Origin: Planococcus maritimus
Lineage (GTDB): Bacteria > Bacillota > Bacilli > Bacillales_A > Planococcaceae
Reading direction: 5' to 3'
DNA length: 64,000 nucleotides
Assembly (NCBI RefSeq): GCF_001687625.2
Contig: NZ_CP016538.2
Coordinates: 468,001-532,000, forward strand
The position numbers were made by a program, and so were the translations under genes. Below the pieces are notes generated by a model. The model was not told the origin of the DNA. It was given only the letters and a program-made list of their open reading frames with translations, and ran no database searches. Shown piece by piece: positions 40,922 to 49,422 of this stretch. The first letter of the stretch is position 1. Each line of letters opens with the position of its first letter.

Positions 40922-41776
40922 ATGGAAGATAAAGTGGAAAAAGTTCCGGCGCAGCATCAGGAGCGCCAGCCCGGTTTTGAAAAAGTCATGGAACCAAATC
41001 CGGATTTTCAAGGCAACTTGGCCGGAACTTCGCAGCGGCTGCCAGGAAAAGCGACGCTCGTAACTGGGGGAGACAGTGGGATTGGCCGTGCCATCGCCCT
41101 TGCTTTTGCAAAAGAAGGGGCAGATGTAGCGATTTCTTATCTGGATGAACACGAAGACGCCGAAGAAACAAAACAGCTTGTCGAAAAAGAAGGGCGCAAT
41201 TGCCTGCTTATCGCTGGAGACATCGGCGACGAAGCGTTTTGTAAGCAAGTTATCTCCGAGGTGATAGAGAAATTCGGAAAACTCGATGTGCTGGTCAACA
41301 ATGCCGCAGAGCAGCATGTGCAAAAGTCGCTTCGGGATATTACGGCCGAGCAGCTGGAGAAAACTTTCCGAACGAATGTATTCAGCATGTTCCATCTGAC
41401 AAAAGCGGCACTCGACCATTTGAAGCCAGGCGCATCAATTATCAATACCACTTCAATTACTGCTTTCCGCGGCGAACCGAGCCTCATTGATTATTCGTCC
41501 ACAAAAGGCGCCATCCTGGCATTCACTCGCGCGTTATCCGGATCGCTCGCACAAGAAGGCATTCGGGTCAACGGTGTCGCACCGGGACCGATTTGGATGC
41601 CGCTCATTCCGGCATCTTTCCCGGAAGAAGAGGTCGAAGGCTTTGGAAGCAACACGCCGCTCGGTCGACCAGGACAGCCCGAAGAACTGGCTCCAGGTTA
41701 TGTGTATCTAGCTTCAGACGATTCATCCTATGTCACGGGCCAAGTGCTCCATATAAACGGAGGCACTCCATATTAA
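40922..41776 (+). CDS. Short-chain dehydrogenase/reductase (stress-type, YdaD-like)
   Basis: The 284-aa SDR has a disordered N-terminal extension of about 40 residues, the cofactor motif TGGDSGIGRAIALAFAKEGA, NNAAEQHV, the catalytic Ser in TTSITAFRG and YSSTKGA (Tyr-x3-Lys), all intact. The YLDEHEDAEET region and the N-terminal extension are typical of the general-stress SDRs YdaD/YhdF/YhxC. It uses NAD(P)H on an unknown carbonyl. ATG 40922 follows GGTGGAGG. A terminator follows. Confidence 0.93.
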   Translation: MEDKVEKVPAQHQERQPGFEKVMEPNPDFQGNLAGTSQRLPGKATLVTGGDSGIGRAIALAFAKEGADVAISYLDEHEDAEETKQLVEKEGRNCLLIAGDIGDEAFCKQVISEVIEKFGKLDVLVNNAAEQHVQKSLRDITAEQLEKTFRTNVFSMFHLTKAALDHLKPGASIINTTSITAFRGEPSLIDYSSTKGAILAFTRALSGSLAQEGIRVNGVAPGPIWMPLIPASFPEEEVEGFGSNTPLGRPGQPEELAPGYVYLASDDSSYVTGQVLHINGGTPY

Positions 41777-41786
41777 AGGTTTTCAA

Positions 41787-41822
41787 GCATCCAATCAGTC
41801 TAACTGGTTGGATGCCTTTTTT
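41787..41822 (+). terminator. Terminator after SDR gene
   Basis: GCATCCAATCAGT-ctaa-CTGGTTGGATGC followed by CTTTTTT. Confidence 0.88.
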
Positions 41823-41864
41823 ATCCATAAAAAAAATAATTAACAGGAAAGAGGGGTGCGTGAC

Positions 41865-42182
41865 ATGTCCAAACCACTAACAACACCGTTGAAAAAACCA
41901 ATCGGGGCATTAGCTGTATTGAATTTAGTAGATGGGATTTTGACCTATTGGGGGCTGCTTGCAGGAGCGATTGAAGAAGCGAATCCTTTGCTTAGCGGAT
42001 TGTCGCCGCTTGCGGTCTTTACGGTTAAACTTTTGTTATCGGTTTGCCTTGCCGCGTTTCTCTTTACCTCACTTGTGCGACTCGAATCCCGGCCCTGGCG
42101 TTATTTTCTTTTGGCGGCCAATATCGTTTATGGCGGCATATTGCTGCTTCATGTGATTTGGATCACTTTTTATTATCTATAA
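41865..42182 (+). CDS. DUF5658-like small membrane protein
   Basis: The 105-aa protein has three hydrophobic helices. The NLVDGILTYWGLLAG...EEANPLLSGLSP pattern near residues 20-47 is typical of DUF5658 proteins: an Asp in the first helix and an ANPL turn. The function is unknown. ATG 41865 has GAGGGGTG upstream and is chosen over GTG 41856. Confidence 0.8.
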   Translation: MSKPLTTPLKKPIGALAVLNLVDGILTYWGLLAGAIEEANPLLSGLSPLAVFTVKLLLSVCLAAFLFTSLVRLESRPWRYFLLAANIVYGGILLLHVIWITFYYL

Positions 42183-42218
42183 AAAAATCCCCGAACAGCT
42201 CCACTGTCCGGGGATTTT
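42183..42218. terminator. Bidirectional terminator
   Basis: ATCCCCG-aaCAG...CTGtC-CGGGGAT with flanking A7 and T4 between converging genes. Confidence 0.85.
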
Positions 42219-43406
42219 CTATGCCGGCGTCTGCTCGGCTTGAGTTTCTGTGTAGCGCAAAGATTTTTTCGAAGCTCTGAACAGGACAATCAAGATGATG
42301 CTGAAAATGGCCAGTGCTCCGGAAAGGTAATAGATAGCACCGGATTGCATTGTCAGTAGCCAAGTAAAAAACAGCGGGCCGATAATGCGGCCGAGATTGT
42401 CCATCGAGTAGGTCATGCCGGCAGCGGTCCCGTACTTGCCGCCCGCTTCTTTTGAAGTGAGCGAAACGAGAACCGTTCGCGCGAGGGCGTTGCCGGCAGT
42501 GAAGATGCTGAGTGCGACACCGGCGAATACCAGGCTGGTCGTAAACGGCAATAGCACCAGGCCAAGAGCCGTGACAATCTGTGCCCCGATGATCCATTTC
42601 GTCTCCGTCCCATTTTTCACGCGCCGGACAACGCCGCCTTGGATCGCAGCATCCACAAAGCCGGATGCCATGAACAAGTACCCGAGCTGGAGCGGCGTGA
42701 TCTCAATTTGGTCGATTTGGAACAATTGGAATGTCGACTCCAAACCTGCAAGCAGAAACGTCACCATGAACGAAAACAGGAATAGATAACGGATTCGGTA
42801 TTGCCAAAGCGCAGTGGCACCTTCAGGGACCAGCTTGCGTTTGACTGCTTCGCCTCGGCGAACCGGTTCTTTTAAGACAATGCTTGCATAGACCATCAAC
42901 AACAGCACGAGTACAGCGGAAGCGGTGAACGGCAAAGACAGGGACACTGCGCCAAGCAAGCCGCCGATCGCTGGGCCGAAGATAAAGCCGAGACCGATAG
43001 ACATGCCGAGGAGACCCATGTATTTATTGCGTTCTTCGTCTGTCGTGATATCTGCGACATAACCTGTAACGGCTGTATAAAGCGCCCCTGAGAACAAGCC
43101 GCCGATGATGCGCGACATATACAATAGAGCGAGATTATCGAGAAACAGAGAGAACAGGAAAAAGCTGAGCGCGAAGCCAGCAAGCCCGGTTAAAATCAGC
43201 TTTTTACGGCCGGTGCGGTCGGACAATCTGCCCCATAGCGGTGCGGTAAAAAAAGACGAAAGGGCATATATCGTGATTAGTCCCCCAACGTGGATATCCG
43301 CATAGCCTTGCTGAACGATGACTTCGGGAAGGATGGGGATGATTAAGCCGAAACCAAGGTAAACAAAAAACTGAACGGACATGAGCAATAAAATGGTTTT
43401 CTTCAT
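42219..43406 (-). CDS. MFS multidrug-type efflux transporter
   Basis: The 395-aa protein has 12 membrane helices of the DHA1 type like NorA/Blt/Bmr: FGLIIPILPEVI in helix 1, APLWGRLSDRTGRKKLILTGL as motif A near 60-80, and LGFIFGPAIGGLLG as motif C near 140. Proton-driven drug export is likely; the substrate is not predictable. The frame extends upstream to 43445, but ATG 43406 begins the conserved helix and has GCAGGAA before it. Confidence 0.9.
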   Translation of the reverse strand: MKKTILLLMSVQFFVYLGFGLIIPILPEVIVQQGYADIHVGGLITIYALSSFFTAPLWGRLSDRTGRKKLILTGLAGFALSFFLFSLFLDNLALLYMSRIIGGLFSGALYTAVTGYVADITTDEERNKYMGLLGMSIGLGFIFGPAIGGLLGAVSLSLPFTASAVLVLLLMVYASIVLKEPVRRGEAVKRKLVPEGATALWQYRIRYLFLFSFMVTFLLAGLESTFQLFQIDQIEITPLQLGYLFMASGFVDAAIQGGVVRRVKNGTETKWIIGAQIVTALGLVLLPFTTSLVFAGVALSIFTAGNALARTVLVSLTSKEAGGKYGTAAGMTYSMDNLGRIIGPLFFTWLLTMQSGAIYYLSGALAIFSIILIVLFRASKKSLRYTETQAEQTPA

Positions 43407-43499
43407 AAAGGAATTCCTGCTTTCTAGAAAGACTGGTGTGTTCATTTTACTCTTGTTTGCCGCTTAGAACAACGGCAGTCGGAAAAAGATGAAAACGAA

Positions 43500-43537
43500 A
43501 AAAGCTCCTGGCAGCCTGATGGCAGCCGGGAGCTTTG
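43500..43537 (-). terminator. Terminator after copA
   Basis: AAAGCTCC-tGGC and GCCgGGAGCTTT arms with a run of A on the plus-strand left, so T-run on the minus strand after the copA stop. Confidence 0.85.
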
Positions 43538-43545
43538 GAGATCGT

Positions 43546-45933
43546 TTACTTATTCAATTTTACGCGTTGCAAACGCAAGGCGTTCATGACAACGGAAACG
43601 GAACTGAAAGCCATCGCCGCACCCGCTAGCCACGGTGCAAGAAATCCGGCTGCGGCAATCGGGATGCCGACCGAATTGTAGGCGAGTGCCCAGAATAAGT
43701 TTTGCTTAATATTGCGGACGGTGAGGCGGCTCATGCGGACAGCATCTGCGATACGCATCAGATCGCCTTGCATCAAGGTAATGTCGGCTGCTTCCATAGC
43801 GATTGCCGTGCCGGTGCCCATCGCCATACCAATATCGGCGGTCGCAAGCGCAGGGGCATCGTTCAAACCATCTCCTGCCATTGCGACTTTGCGTCCCTGT
43901 TCTTGAAGTTTTGCGACATGTCCTGCTTTTTCTGCCGGCAATACGCCCGCTACAACTTCATCGATCCCAATTTGCCGGGCAATGGCGTCTGCGGTGCGCT
44001 GCTGATCGCCCGTTAGCATAACAACATGCAGTCCCATGTGTTTCATTTCTTCGACAGCGGCTTTTGCGGAATCTTTGATTGTATCTGCGACGGCAATCAG
44101 GCCCGCATATTTCCCATCGATGGCAATGAACATGGCGGTCTTGCCGTCTTGCTCCAAGTGTTCGGCCGCGTGCTCATCGACAGTCAAGCTTTCGAGTAAG
44201 CGGCGGTTCCCGACCCAGATATCCTGGCCATCGACATGGGCTTTGATGCCTTGTCCCGGGACGGCTTCAAATCTGTCAACTGCAAGTCCGCTGTCCCCGA
44301 AGTCCGCAATCGCTTGTGCGACGGGATGTTCGGATTCATGTTCGGCGCTAGCAACGAGCCGTTTCACCCGGTGTTCGTCGAAACCTGACGCTAGGATAAA
44401 GTCGGTGACGACCGGTTTGCCGTTTGTGATGGTGCCGGTTTTATCGAGCACAATCGTGTCGATGTGCTTGGTCGTCTCCAGTGATTCCGCCGTCTTGAAC
44501 AAGACCCCTTGTTCAGCAGCGCGCCCGGAACCGGCCATAATTGAGGTCGGAGTCGCAAGCCCAAGCGCACAAGGGCAGGCGATGACGAGAACGGCGATCG
44601 TGCTGGTCAGCGCCGCACTAAAATCGCCAGGAGCGATCAGGAAGTACCAGATCAAGAAGGTCAGTGCCGCGATTCCAACGACAATCGGCACGAAGATGCC
44701 TGAAATTTGGTCTGCTAAACGCTGGATTGGCGCTTTTGATCCTTGCGCTTGTTCAACGACGCGGATGATATTCGACAGTACCGTGTCGTTGCCAATCTTA
44801 TCGGCGCGCACTTTCAATGAACCATTGGCATTTACGGTCGCAGCATAGACTGCATCGCCCGCCGACTTATCGACTGGCAAACTTTCGCCGGTCAGCATCG
44901 ATTCATCGACGGCGGAATTGCCGGAGACGATCGCTGCATCCACCGGGATGGAAGCGCCGGGTTTGATCAACAGCACATCGCCTTCTTTGACGTCTCCAAT
45001 CGGAACACTGACGAATTCTTCGCCGCGTTCAACGAGCGCGTGCTGCGGCTGCAGTTTCATCAGTTTTTTAATGGCATCGGACGAGCGGCCTTTCGCACGG
45101 GCTTCAAATACTTTCCCGAGCACGATTAAGGTGATCAAGACAGCGCTCGTTTCGAAATACAAGCCCATATTGTGGCCCATCCCTAAGTTTGCGAGGACCA
45201 GGTAGACACTGTAAAAATAAGCGGCCGATGTGCCGAGTGCGACCAAGACATCCATATTGGCGCTTTTGTTTTTCAATGCGAAATACGCACCTTTATAAAA
45301 AGTAGCCCCGACCCAGAACTGCACCGGCGTTGCGAGCGCCCATTGAACGAACGGGTTCATCAGAAATTCAGGAACATACATCCAAGAGGTGAACGTGAAG
45401 TGACTGAACATCGTCCATAGGAGCGGCAGTGAGAAAGCGGCAGATATCCAGAATAAGCGGGTTTTCTTTTTGATTTCCTGCTCTTTGAAATCAGTGGCTT
45501 CCTGTTGGTCCTGCTCAAGCACAGCATCATATCCCAGCGACTGAATTTTTTGGACGAATGCGTCCGGAGTCAAAGTTCCTGCGTTATAGACCACATGGCC
45601 GCTTTCGAGTGCCAAATTGATTGTCGCAGTGTCGACGCCTTCCATTCGGTTCAGTGCCTTTTCGATTCGTGCGGAGCAGTTTGCGCAAGTCATTCCTTGG
45701 ATCGAAAAATCCACTTCTTCTTGCTGAATGCCGTAGCCGAGCTGTTCGACTTTTTGATGCAAATCGCTTAACTTGGATTGCTCGTCGTCAAAGCTGATGG
45801 ATGCTTTTTCGGTTGCGAAATTGACAGTTGCTTGTGACACGCCAGGAAGTTTCTGCAAACCTTTTTCAACTCGGTTGGCACATGCTGCGCAAGTCATGCC
45901 AGTTATAGGTAGCTCTGTTTGTTTAGTTGCCAT
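43546..45933 (-). CDS. copA: Copper-translocating P-type ATPase
   Basis: The 795-aa P1B-1 ATPase has two N-terminal metal-binding domains ([13 protein letters not shown] and [13 protein letters not shown]), a CPC membrane motif in [13 protein letters not shown], phosphorylation DKTGT, and hinge [11 protein letters not shown]. It exports Cu+ and receives it from CopZ. ATG 45933 lies 11 bases after GGAGG; the longer ATG at 45951 sits inside the CsoR box. It is third in csoR-copZ-copA on the minus strand, with a second CsoR box just before it. Confidence 0.97.
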   Translation of the reverse strand: MATKQTELPITGMTCAACANRVEKGLQKLPGVSQATVNFATEKASISFDDEQSKLSDLHQKVEQLGYGIQQEEVDFSIQGMTCANCSARIEKALNRMEGVDTATINLALESGHVVYNAGTLTPDAFVQKIQSLGYDAVLEQDQQEATDFKEQEIKKKTRLFWISAAFSLPLLWTMFSHFTFTSWMYVPEFLMNPFVQWALATPVQFWVGATFYKGAYFALKNKSANMDVLVALGTSAAYFYSVYLVLANLGMGHNMGLYFETSAVLITLIVLGKVFEARAKGRSSDAIKKLMKLQPQHALVERGEEFVSVPIGDVKEGDVLLIKPGASIPVDAAIVSGNSAVDESMLTGESLPVDKSAGDAVYAATVNANGSLKVRADKIGNDTVLSNIIRVVEQAQGSKAPIQRLADQISGIFVPIVVGIAALTFLIWYFLIAPGDFSAALTSTIAVLVIACPCALGLATPTSIMAGSGRAAEQGVLFKTAESLETTKHIDTIVLDKTGTITNGKPVVTDFILASGFDEHRVKRLVASAEHESEHPVAQAIADFGDSGLAVDRFEAVPGQGIKAHVDGQDIWVGNRRLLESLTVDEHAAEHLEQDGKTAMFIAIDGKYAGLIAVADTIKDSAKAAVEEMKHMGLHVVMLTGDQQRTADAIARQIGIDEVVAGVLPAEKAGHVAKLQEQGRKVAMAGDGLNDAPALATADIGMAMGTGTAIAMEAADITLMQGDLMRIADAVRMSRLTVRNIKQNLFWALAYNSVGIPIAAAGFLAPWLAGAAMAFSSVSVVMNALRLQRVKLNK

Positions 45934-45949
45934 ACGAGATTTCGCCTCC

Positions 45950-45966
45950 ATACCTTATAGGGGTAT
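45950..45966. promoter_or_regulatory. CsoR-type box between copZ and copA
   Basis: ATACC-N7-GGTAT, the same pattern as the box before csoR (46677-46693). It lies 17 bases upstream of the copA start. Confidence 0.75.
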
Positions 45967-45999
45967 ATAGTTTTGAAAAAAATAACTGCGTTTCCGCAG

Positions 46000-46221
46000 T
46001 TATTCGCTTAATGCCGCTACGTCATAGCCTTGATCTTCAATAGCAGAGGCAATTTGCGCCACATCGACATTTCCGCTGTCGTACGTGACATCCACTGCGC
46101 CTTGCTCAAGTGACACATCGACTTTTTCAACACCGGACAACGCGCCGACGCTATCTTCTACCGCTTTAACACAATGCTGGCAGCTCATGCCGCTTACTTG
46201 TAAATGAACTTGTTCTTTCAT
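46000..46221 (-). CDS. copZ: Copper chaperone
   Basis: The 73-aa heavy-metal-associated domain has the copper site MSCQHC at residues 13-18 and the ferredoxin-like fold pattern throughout, including YDSGNVDVAQIASAIEDQGYDV near the end. It carries Cu+ in the cytoplasm to CopA or CsoR. The ATG follows GGAGGAA. The 66-base gap to copA contains a CsoR box. Confidence 0.96.
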   Translation of the reverse strand: MKEQVHLQVSGMSCQHCVKAVEDSVGALSGVEKVDVSLEQGAVDVTYDSGNVDVAQIASAIEDQGYDVAALSE

Positions 46222-46269
46222 GAAAAATTCCTCCTTGGTAAAAGGTAAGCAATTCGCTTCCTTTATCTA

Positions 46270-46590
46270 TTATTTTCTCATTAGCTTTTGAAATGTGACA
46301 AGCAGTTCGTCTAGGATCTCTTCATCTCCTGAAGCGAGGCGATCTTTGACACAGCCCTTTAAATGGCCGTCGAGCAGAACTTTCGTCACGCTGTTCAATG
46401 CAGACTGAGTAGCTGCTAATTGCGTGATGATGTCATCGCAATAAACGTCCCGGTCCACCATGCCTTTGATGCCGCGCACTTGCCCTTCGATGCGGTTCAG
46501 CCGGTTCGTCAAATCCCGTTTGACCGAAGCGGGGTGATGGCTCTTTCTACATGCATCCGCAGTTGGCGTTTCTTCAATTAATTCACTCAT
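46270..46590 (-). CDS. csoR: Copper-sensing repressor
   Basis: The 106-aa all-helical repressor has the Cu+ ligand triad Cys51-His76-Cys80 in DVYCDD and DGHLKGC, and RLNRIEGQVRGIKGMV near 30-44. Copper binding lifts its repression of the cop genes. It is first in the operon and autoregulated through the box in its own promoter. The ATG follows GGAGGGG. Confidence 0.96.
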   Translation of the reverse strand: MSELIEETPTADACRKSHHPASVKRDLTNRLNRIEGQVRGIKGMVDRDVYCDDIITQLAATQSALNSVTKVLLDGHLKGCVKDRLASGDEEILDELLVTFQKLMRK

Positions 46591-46673
46591 TCAAAACCCC
46601 TCCAATTTTCGGTTGGCGATTCACTCGCCGGCTTTGGTCTAATCAATCGGTAAACAGTTTTGATTACACCTCG

Positions 46674-46702
46674 AGTATACCTAAAGGGGGTATGTGATTC
46701 AA
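46674..46702 (-). promoter_or_regulatory. csoR operon promoter with CsoR box
   Basis: Minus strand TTGAAT (46702-46697), 17 bases, TATACT (46679-46674). The ATACC-N7-GGTAT palindrome at 46677-46693 fills the spacer and touches the -10, a classic repressor position. Confidence 0.8.
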
Positions 46703-46744
46703 GAAATTAACTCAAAGTTTGCATTTGTCATCAAATTGATACGT

Positions 46745-46773
46745 TTGAAACCCTGAAATGATGGTATTATATA
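46745..46773 (+). promoter_or_regulatory. Promoter upstream of the 47-aa ORF
   Basis: TTGAAA (46745-46750), 17 bases, TATATA (46768-46773). About 95 bases of leader follow before the ORF. Confidence 0.6.
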
Positions 46774-46875
46774 CGTAGATAAAGAAAAGTCAACTATTTC
46801 GAACGGAACCAATCTACCAGCGAGATCTGCACACGTCCAAATTAGCAACAACTACTCTTGAAGAGGTGATCATGG

Positions 46876-47019
46876 ATGATTAAAAATGGAGAGATCCGCA
46901 ACATTGTATCGAATCTGGCAAAACTTGGCGTCCAAGCGACGATTACGAAATCACGTGTGGAGCTAAGTAAAACCTTGGCCTTGCCGCAGCCGTCCCAAGC
47001 ATCATCCCATTCTTCATAA
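46876..47019 (+). CDS. Small hypothetical protein, 47 aa
   Basis: Reads MIKNGEIRNIVSNLAKLGV then QATITKSRVELSKTLALP and a Ser/Gln-rich end. It is basic, soluble and probably one amphipathic helix plus a tail. GAGGTGATC precedes it. An ATG four bases upstream (46872) gives only three codons and overlaps this start, a coupling-like arrangement. It has a clear promoter and terminator of its own, so it is likely real. No family is recognised. Confidence 0.6.
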   Translation: MIKNGEIRNIVSNLAKLGVQATITKSRVELSKTLALPQPSQASSHSS

Positions 47020-47020
47020 A

Positions 47021-47052
47021 AAACTCCGACGCCCATTGCGCCGGAGTTTTTT
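47021..47052. terminator. Bidirectional terminator
   Basis: AAACTCCG and CGGAGTTT arms around gcgcc/cattg loop with T7, between the 47-aa gene and rodA. Confidence 0.85.
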
Positions 47053-47063
47053 TATTGAGCATA

Positions 47064-48245
47064 TTAATTTTGACGTGAACGGTCAAACATATAGTTTTTG
47101 TGATGGAACCGCATGCTGAAGACGACGCCGAGCGCGAGCATATTGCCGATCAAGGAGCTGCCTCCGTAGCTGATGAAAGGCAGCGGAATTCCGGTAATCG
47201 GCAGCAATTGAATCGTCATGCCGATATTTTGGAAGACGTGGAACGTAATCATCGCAATGATGCCTGCGCAAACATAGGTGCTGAAGGTATCTTTGAATTG
47301 CAAAGTGATCTTCGTCAAGTGATAAATGAGCATAAAGAACAATATAATGACGGCGCTGGCCCCGATAAAACCGAAGTCTTCCGAAATGACCGTGAAGATG
47401 AAATCGGTATGGTTCTCCGGCACATAGACTTGGCGACCTTGATAGCCTTTTCCGAACACTTCCCCAGAGCCGATCGCGTTCAAGGCGGCAATTAGGTTAT
47501 AGCCGCCCGACTCTGCATAGGAGTAGGGGTCGAGCCAAGTGTAGATCCGCTCAAACATATACGGCTTCAAGCCGATCTTCCCAAGCAAGTCCTGCATATT
47601 GAGCGTCATCCATAATAACGTAGCTCCAATGAGCGCGACGCCGCCAAAGCTTGGCAAAATGATTTTCCATGAAATTCCCGAGACGACGACGATAGCCAAT
47701 GTGATGGCGATGAATACGAGAGCCGTTCCAAGGTCCGGTTGCAGCAGGATAAAGCCGAGTGGCAAGCCGAGCATGAAGCCGATCTTCCCAAGCAACAATA
47801 AATCGGTTTTGAGGGTCCTTAGCAAATGATGCTCATGATGCGCAGAAATCATTTTCGCCAGTGCTAAAATATAGAAGGTTTTCATGAACTCGGCTGGCTG
47901 GATGTTAACGAATGGCGTGTGGAACCAAGCTTTGGCCCCGTTGATCGGCTGTGCGATCTGACCCTGTCCATCCGGTGCGATCATCAAGGCAAGCAATAGC
48001 ACTAAGCCTGCACCATAAAGGTAATAGGCCATTTTTTTGTACTGATCGGTATCAAAGTACATCAACACAGCAATCATCCCGGCTGACACAATGTAAAACA
48101 GCGCCTGGCGCGGAACAAAATTGGTTAAATACTGCCCCGAAGTCTGGGCAGAAGAAATCGCGACCAAACTGACGATGAAAAACAGAAATAATATAAAAGT
48201 GAGCGACCAATCAAAGCGATCGGAAAAGCTCTTGTTAGTTTGCAT
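47064..48245 (-). CDS. rodA: SEDS peptidoglycan polymerase RodA
   Basis: The 393-aa membrane protein has about ten helices of the RodA/FtsW/SpoVE family, with INGAKAWFHTPFVNIQPAEFMK near residues 100-120 and the C-terminal signature LLPITGIPLPFISYGGSSLIGNMLALGVV. It polymerises glycan strands for side-wall growth with a class B PBP. AWFHTP and lack of division neighbours favour RodA over FtsW; the organism may be coccoid, so the cellular role could be broader. The ATG is at 48245. Confidence 0.93.
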   Translation of the reverse strand: MQTNKSFSDRFDWSLTFILFLFFIVSLVAISSAQTSGQYLTNFVPRQALFYIVSAGMIAVLMYFDTDQYKKMAYYLYGAGLVLLLALMIAPDGQGQIAQPINGAKAWFHTPFVNIQPAEFMKTFYILALAKMISAHHEHHLLRTLKTDLLLLGKIGFMLGLPLGFILLQPDLGTALVFIAITLAIVVVSGISWKIILPSFGGVALIGATLLWMTLNMQDLLGKIGLKPYMFERIYTWLDPYSYAESGGYNLIAALNAIGSGEVFGKGYQGRQVYVPENHTDFIFTVISEDFGFIGASAVIILFFMLIYHLTKITLQFKDTFSTYVCAGIIAMITFHVFQNIGMTIQLLPITGIPLPFISYGGSSLIGNMLALGVVFSMRFHHKNYMFDRSRQN

Positions 48246-48402
48246 ATCAATTCACCCATACTTTTCTTAATCTATAACGCCCATCATTATACAGCATACG
48301 CGAAACTAATGCGCATGCAAAAAGTAATGACGATTTGAAAACAGGAATGTTTCCTAACAGCCGTACAACCCGTATAATAAGAAAGGAAATGGAGTGGGGC
48401 AC

Positions 48403-49173
48403 ATGGAGAAAAAGCCGTTGAAGACGGATTTTTACATACAACATTTATATATCTATGTGAGCGAAGCGGATCGAATGGCGCTATTCAGCGGCTTTGGCTT
48501 TGAGCACTTCCTAGAAGCGGTCGATATGCCGGAAAACCTATTGCTGTTGAAGCACCCCTACGAGGAAGCATCATTTAATATGCACACCCACTTGGATTTT
48601 GCGACGAAAGAAGAATACGGCCAGTTAAAGCGGGCGCGATCCAATCGAAAAAGTGAATTCTGCTGGATCGATTTCCGCAGCGAAAAGCAATTGAACTCGT
48701 TGACGGCCCAGGAACAGGCAGAACTTCTATATTTGGGCCATAAAAAAGAACCGGTAAAAAGCCCGTTTTTTACAACCTTGCAAAACGAATATGCGTATCT
48801 AGCTGGTGAAGAAAAGGAATGGACAAAGATCTATTTCCGGCGTATGGAAAAACTTAACGCCCTAATCGCCAATCATTTTACGCAAATCATCCGCGAGGAA
48901 ACGAGTGGCCAGCATTTTTTCCGCCGCAGAACGAAAGACTCGGTCCCACAGCTTCAGAAAGAACATTTTAATAAGCTGCGTCTGGAAATGGGGGAAGGGG
49001 TCTTGTTGTCTTTGGCTGACCCCGAAAAAACCAAAAACACGATCGAACTTCACATCCGGACAGTCGGCGAAATTGATTTTATGGATGAATTTTGGGAAGA
49101 CCTAGCGGAAACAATCCGCAAGCCGCTATCGGGACGAATTGTCTACGATCGAAAACTGAAAGCCTGGAAATGA
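48403..49173 (+). CDS. Conserved-looking hypothetical protein, 256 aa
   Basis: No known domain is recognised. The protein is soluble, with mixed charge, Tyr-rich at the N-terminus (FYIQHLYIYVSEADRMAL), then a FNMHTHLDFATKEEYG stretch, YLGHKKEPVKSPFFTTLQNEYAYLAG, and a C-terminal half rich in Lys/Glu. The middle pattern resembles nothing I can name; codon use matches its neighbours, so it is a normal resident gene. ATG 48403 follows GGAGTGGGGC. A -10-like TATAAT lies at 48373. It is divergent from rodA. Confidence 0.75.
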   Translation: MEKKPLKTDFYIQHLYIYVSEADRMALFSGFGFEHFLEAVDMPENLLLLKHPYEEASFNMHTHLDFATKEEYGQLKRARSNRKSEFCWIDFRSEKQLNSLTAQEQAELLYLGHKKEPVKSPFFTTLQNEYAYLAGEEKEWTKIYFRRMEKLNALIANHFTQIIREETSGQHFFRRRTKDSVPQLQKEHFNKLRLEMGEGVLLSLADPEKTKNTIELHIRTVGEIDFMDEFWEDLAETIRKPLSGRIVYDRKLKAWK

Positions 49174-49203
49174 TACTCGGTAAGACGCGGGTATCATTTT
49201 TAT
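49171..49203 (+). terminator. Terminator after 256-aa gene
   Basis: ATGATAC and GGTATCAT arms around a GC-rich loop, then TTTTTATTT. Confidence 0.72.
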
Positions 49204-49231
49204 TTGCCAAAGTTAAAGGCTTCGTGTCCTG

Positions 49232-49245
49232 CCTATTTAAATAGG
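49232..49245. repeat. 14-bp perfect palindrome
   Basis: CCTATTTAAATAGG, alone in the gap before ddl. It could be a binding site; no promoter elements flank it clearly. Confidence 0.5.
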
Positions 49246-49250
49246 TCAGA

Positions 49251-49300
49251 TGAAAGAGTGGAAGGCGTCCGCCTGGAGCGGATTTGCCACTTTCTTTTAT
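49251..49300. repeat. GC-rich extragenic hairpin
   Basis: GAAAG-AGTGG and CCACTTTC arms enclose GGAAGGCGTCCGCCTGGAGCGG (given here in two words: GGAAGGCGTCCGCC and TGGAGCGG). From memory, this core recurs in intergenic DNA of Planococcaceae; within this window it occurs once. Confidence 0.5.
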
Positions 49301-49422
49301 GCTATCTAATTCTACAACCTAACTTAATTCAGTGTGATTTTACAGCCGTTGGTAAAAAAATTTTTCGGCTGACAGCGTTCGTGATAAACTAAGCAATATG
49401 TAAAACGAAATGAGGGTCATTA

